This document shows, one piece after another, positions 6,086-7,904 of a stretch of DNA of 7,904 bases. The stretch spans positions 1-7,904 of the forward strand of contig DKWR01000020.1 in assembly GCA_002491825.1 (NCBI GenBank), read 5' to 3'. The notes under the pieces are model-generated. The model saw nothing but the letters and a program-made list of their open reading frames with translations. It ran no database searches and was not told the DNA's origin. The stretch's first letter is position 1, and each line of letters starts with the position of its first letter. The stretch comes from Ruminococcaceae bacterium UBA7147. Lineage in GTDB: Bacteria; Bacillota; Clostridia; Oscillospirales; Acutalibacteraceae. A program made the position numbers and the translations under genes.

Positions 6086-7735
6086 ATGAAAAAGCTGATT
6101 TCACTTTTACTTTGTGCTGCACTTGTCGGCGGCTGTGTACTTACAGGCTGTAATTCGCAGGAGAGCTCGGGCTCGTCAAAAGCAGAAAATGCCGCAGTTG
6201 CCGATCCGATTGAGAATATAAAGGCTACAGCGTCTGATGATAAATACCGCAACTATTATGAAATTTTCGTTAATTCTTTCTGCGATTCCAACGGAGATGA
6301 TGTCGGCGACTTACAGGGCATTATTTCACAGCTTGATTACCTCAACGACGGCGACCCGAACAGCGGAGACGACCTTGGCATTGACGGAATCTGGCTCACT
6401 CCGATTATGCCTTCAAAGTCCTACCATAAATATGATGTTGAGGACTATTATGACATTGACCCTGATTTTGGTACGCTTGAGGATTTTGACAAGCTGATTG
6501 AAGAATGTGACAAGCGTGGAATCAAGGTAATCATCGACCTCGTTCTTAACCACATTTCCTCAAACAATCCGCTTTACACCAAGGCTGTTGAGGAAGTCAG
6601 CGAGGGAAAGCTTGACGGAAATGCAGAATATTTTGAAATCCACAAAAGTGATTACTTCGACTCGGGCACTCCGACAAACTCACTTTCAAACGGATATAAG
6701 TGTGAGGCAAACTTCTCGCACGAAATGCCCGAGTGGAATCTAAATTCCGAAAAAACTCGTGAGGAATTTAAGAAGATTGCAAAATTCTGGCTTGACAGAG
6801 GAGTAGGCGGCTTCAGACTTGACGCTTGCAAATACTACACTAACAAAAGCACAGACGGAACAGAATTTTTGAAGTGGTTCTATGATACATGCAAGGAGAT
6901 AAAACCCGACGTTTATATGGTAGGCGAAAACTGGACTGACGATTCGGACATTCAGGAGCTTTACAAGTCGGGAATTGACAGTCAGTTTGCGTTCAAGTTT
7001 GCACAGTCGTCAGGCTTGTTTGTGGAAAATATTGTAACTCAGAACGGCGTGGCTGCTGTAAAAAAGGTTATGAACTACGACAAGAAAATGAAAGAGAGCA
7101 ACGAAAATGAAATCAACGCTCTGTTCTTATCGAATCACGACCAGGTAAGAATTGCAAACACGCTTGAAGGACAGGGGCTTGGCTATGAAAAACTCGCCGC
7201 AGCACTATATATGCTGTTCCCCGGAAACCCGTTTATCTATTACGGCGAAGAAATTGGTATTCAGGCACCCAACACAACAAGTGACTCTGCATACAGAACA
7301 GCAATGATATTTGATACAGAAAATATGCCGAGTATATTTGTAAACGGCGTCGGTGATGAATTTGACGAGCCAACAGGCGGCGGTGTTAAACAGCAGCTTG
7401 CCGACAAGGACTCACTGCTCAATTATTACCGCAGAATTATCAAGATTAAAAATCAGAACCCCGAGCTTGCAAGAGGTACAATTACGGGAATGCAGAGCTT
7501 TGACGATAAGAATGTTGGCGCATTTTACACCGAGTACGAGGGTTCAAAGCTCCTTGTAATTCATAATTTCAGCGCAAAGGAAAGTAAGTCGCTTGAAATT
7601 ACGGACGATATGATTAAGAATGCAGTTGTAAGGGCAGACCTTGTTGCCGAAAGCTCCGACAAGCACGTTGAGCTTAAGGACGGAAAGCTGACACTTCCTG
7701 CACAGTCAACCGTTATTCTTAAATCTGCTGAATAA
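6086..7735 (+). CDS. Cell-surface GH13 alpha-amylase-family lipoprotein
   Basis: Probable membrane-tethered enzyme that hydrolyses alpha-1,4-glucans outside the cell, feeding the adjacent importer. The signal peptide ends in lipobox LTGC, with lipid cysteine C22. A Ser-rich linker runs to about 50. The GH13 barrel starts at YYEIFVNSF (57-65). Conserved regions: DLVLNH (151-156), GFRLDACKY (242-250) with nucleophile D246, GENW (280-283) with acid/base E281, and FLSNHD (347-352) with stabiliser D352, so the catalytic triad is intact. MPEWNL (214-219) matches the fifth conserved region (MPDLN type), and the N-terminus closely resembles Thermotoga/Halothermothrix AmyA-type lipoproteins, suggesting the mixed amylase/cyclomaltodextrinase/neopullulanase group (perhaps GH13_36, from memory). 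The usual lysine-histidine of region II is K-Y here. A C-terminal beta domain spans about 460-549; no starch-binding module is visible. AAAGGA (6071-6076) lies nine bases before ATG. Exact specificity is uncertain. Confidence 0.92.
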   Translation: MKKLISLLLCAALVGGCVLTGCNSQESSGSSKAENAAVADPIENIKATASDDKYRNYYEIFVNSFCDSNGDDVGDLQGIISQLDYLNDGDPNSGDDLGIDGIWLTPIMPSKSYHKYDVEDYYDIDPDFGTLEDFDKLIEECDKRGIKVIIDLVLNHISSNNPLYTKAVEEVSEGKLDGNAEYFEIHKSDYFDSGTPTNSLSNGYKCEANFSHEMPEWNLNSEKTREEFKKIAKFWLDRGVGGFRLDACKYYTNKSTDGTEFLKWFYDTCKEIKPDVYMVGENWTDDSDIQELYKSGIDSQFAFKFAQSSGLFVENIVTQNGVAAVKKVMNYDKKMKESNENEINALFLSNHDQVRIANTLEGQGLGYEKLAAALYMLFPGNPFIYYGEEIGIQAPNTTSDSAYRTAMIFDTENMPSIFVNGVGDEFDEPTGGGVKQQLADKDSLLNYYRRIIKIKNQNPELARGTITGMQSFDDKNVGAFYTEYEGSKLLVIHNFSAKESKSLEITDDMIKNAVVRADLVAESSDKHVELKDGKLTLPAQSTVILKSAE

Positions 7736-7753
7736 TAATTTTATCTGACTGTT

Positions 7754-7779
7754 TCGGGCGACCACACAGGGTCGCCCGA
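7754..7779. repeat. Perfect 10-bp GC-rich hairpin after the amylase gene
   Basis: TCGGGCGACC (7754-7763) and GGTCGCCCGA (7770-7779) are perfectly complementary around ACACAG. It lies 18 bases after the amylase stop. No T-run follows on either strand, so an efficient intrinsic terminator is doubtful, although it is the only candidate 3' end for the amylase transcript. The sequence resembles GGGCGACC-type dispersed palindromes that I remember from clostridial intergenic regions. Confidence 0.6.
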
Positions 7780-7808
7780 TAGATAACATCAAATGATTTC
7801 TCTATATC

Positions 7809-7838
7809 CGTAGGGACACGGCACGCCGTGTCCCTACG
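7809..7838. repeat. Perfect 14-bp inverted repeat, dispersed-repeat type
   Basis: CGTAGGGACACGGC (7809-7822) and GCCGTGTCCCTACG (7825-7838) are perfect inverted arms separated by only two bases. This gives a 30-bp near-continuous palindrome that would form a long hairpin or cruciform. The GTAGGGACACGG/CCGTGTCCCTAC form is, from memory, typical of short dispersed intergenic repeats in gut bacteria. No coding role. Confidence 0.65.
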
Positions 7839-7849
7839 ACTAAATACAA

Positions 7850-7898
7850 ACGTTTCCTGTATCGCCATAGGGGGGGCATACCTGACGTCCCGAAACGT
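7850..7898. repeat. Possible third palindromic element with a seven-G run
   Basis: ACGTTTC (7850-7856) and GAAACGT (7892-7898) are perfect inverted arms enclosing 35 bases. The interior has seven consecutive G (7870-7876) and the palindrome GACGTC (7884-7889) followed by CC. It lies against the 30-bp palindrome to its left and near the window edge, so its full extent cannot be seen. No gene is visible in the whole stretch 7736-7904. Confidence 0.35.
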
Positions 7899-7904
7899 AA
7901 CCTA

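Noticed and set aside
38..7751. Exact 12-mer TTTATCTGACTG at 38-49 and 7740-7751
   Set aside because: A few 12-base matches are expected by chance in a window of this size, and the flanks do not agree. Both copies do lie near palindromic intergenic elements, so it may deserve a look if other copies turn up.

Overview
The window looks like a piece of a moderately AT-rich chromosome from an anaerobic, Gram-positive gut-type Firmicute, most likely class Clostridia (Ruminococcus/Oscillospiraceae-like). This is inferred from strong AGGAGG-type ribosome binding sites, sigma-A promoters with extended -10 elements in very AT-rich spacers, Gram-positive lipoprotein signal peptides, a maltose-type ABC importer without its own ATPase gene, and short GC-rich palindromic repeats between genes. 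I cannot name the species from the sequence alone.

Layout: (1) 1-64 holds a four-copy 7-bp tandem repeat and a 14-bp perfect palindrome downstream of murE. (2) 65-1534, minus strand, is a MurE-family peptidoglycan ligase of a divergent type. (3) 1535-2015 is a 481-bp divergent control region. It carries a good extended -10 promoter for each direction, two copies of an 11-bp palindrome, an operator-like inverted repeat and a possible decayed gene fragment. (4) 2016-7735, plus strand, is a starch/maltodextrin cluster: a lipoprotein sugar-binding protein, a highly structured 260-bp intergenic region, MalF-type and MalG-type permeases that overlap by 4 bp, an intrinsic terminator, and a lipoprotein alpha-amylase-family (GH13) glycosidase. 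(5) 7736-7904 has no gene and contains two perfect GC-rich hairpins plus a G-run, resembling dispersed palindromic repeats.

How the genes work together (inference from families and order): the GH13 lipoprotein is tethered outside the membrane and cuts alpha-glucans into short maltodextrins. The lipoprotein binding protein captures these and hands them to the MalF/MalG channel. The energising ATPase is not in the window and is probably a shared MsmK/MalK-type protein encoded elsewhere, as in many Firmicutes. The hairpins after the binding-protein gene and before the permeases, and the terminator before the amylase, would let the binding protein be made in excess over the permeases and let the amylase be expressed partly separately.

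I found no defence system, phage gene, CRISPR array, tRNA or rRNA. The strongest non-routine signals are the structured intergenic region 3371-3543, the paired palindromes in the divergent control region, the divergent MurE motifs and the palindrome cluster at the right end. This is mostly an ordinary polysaccharide-utilisation locus; I see no convincing new biological system.
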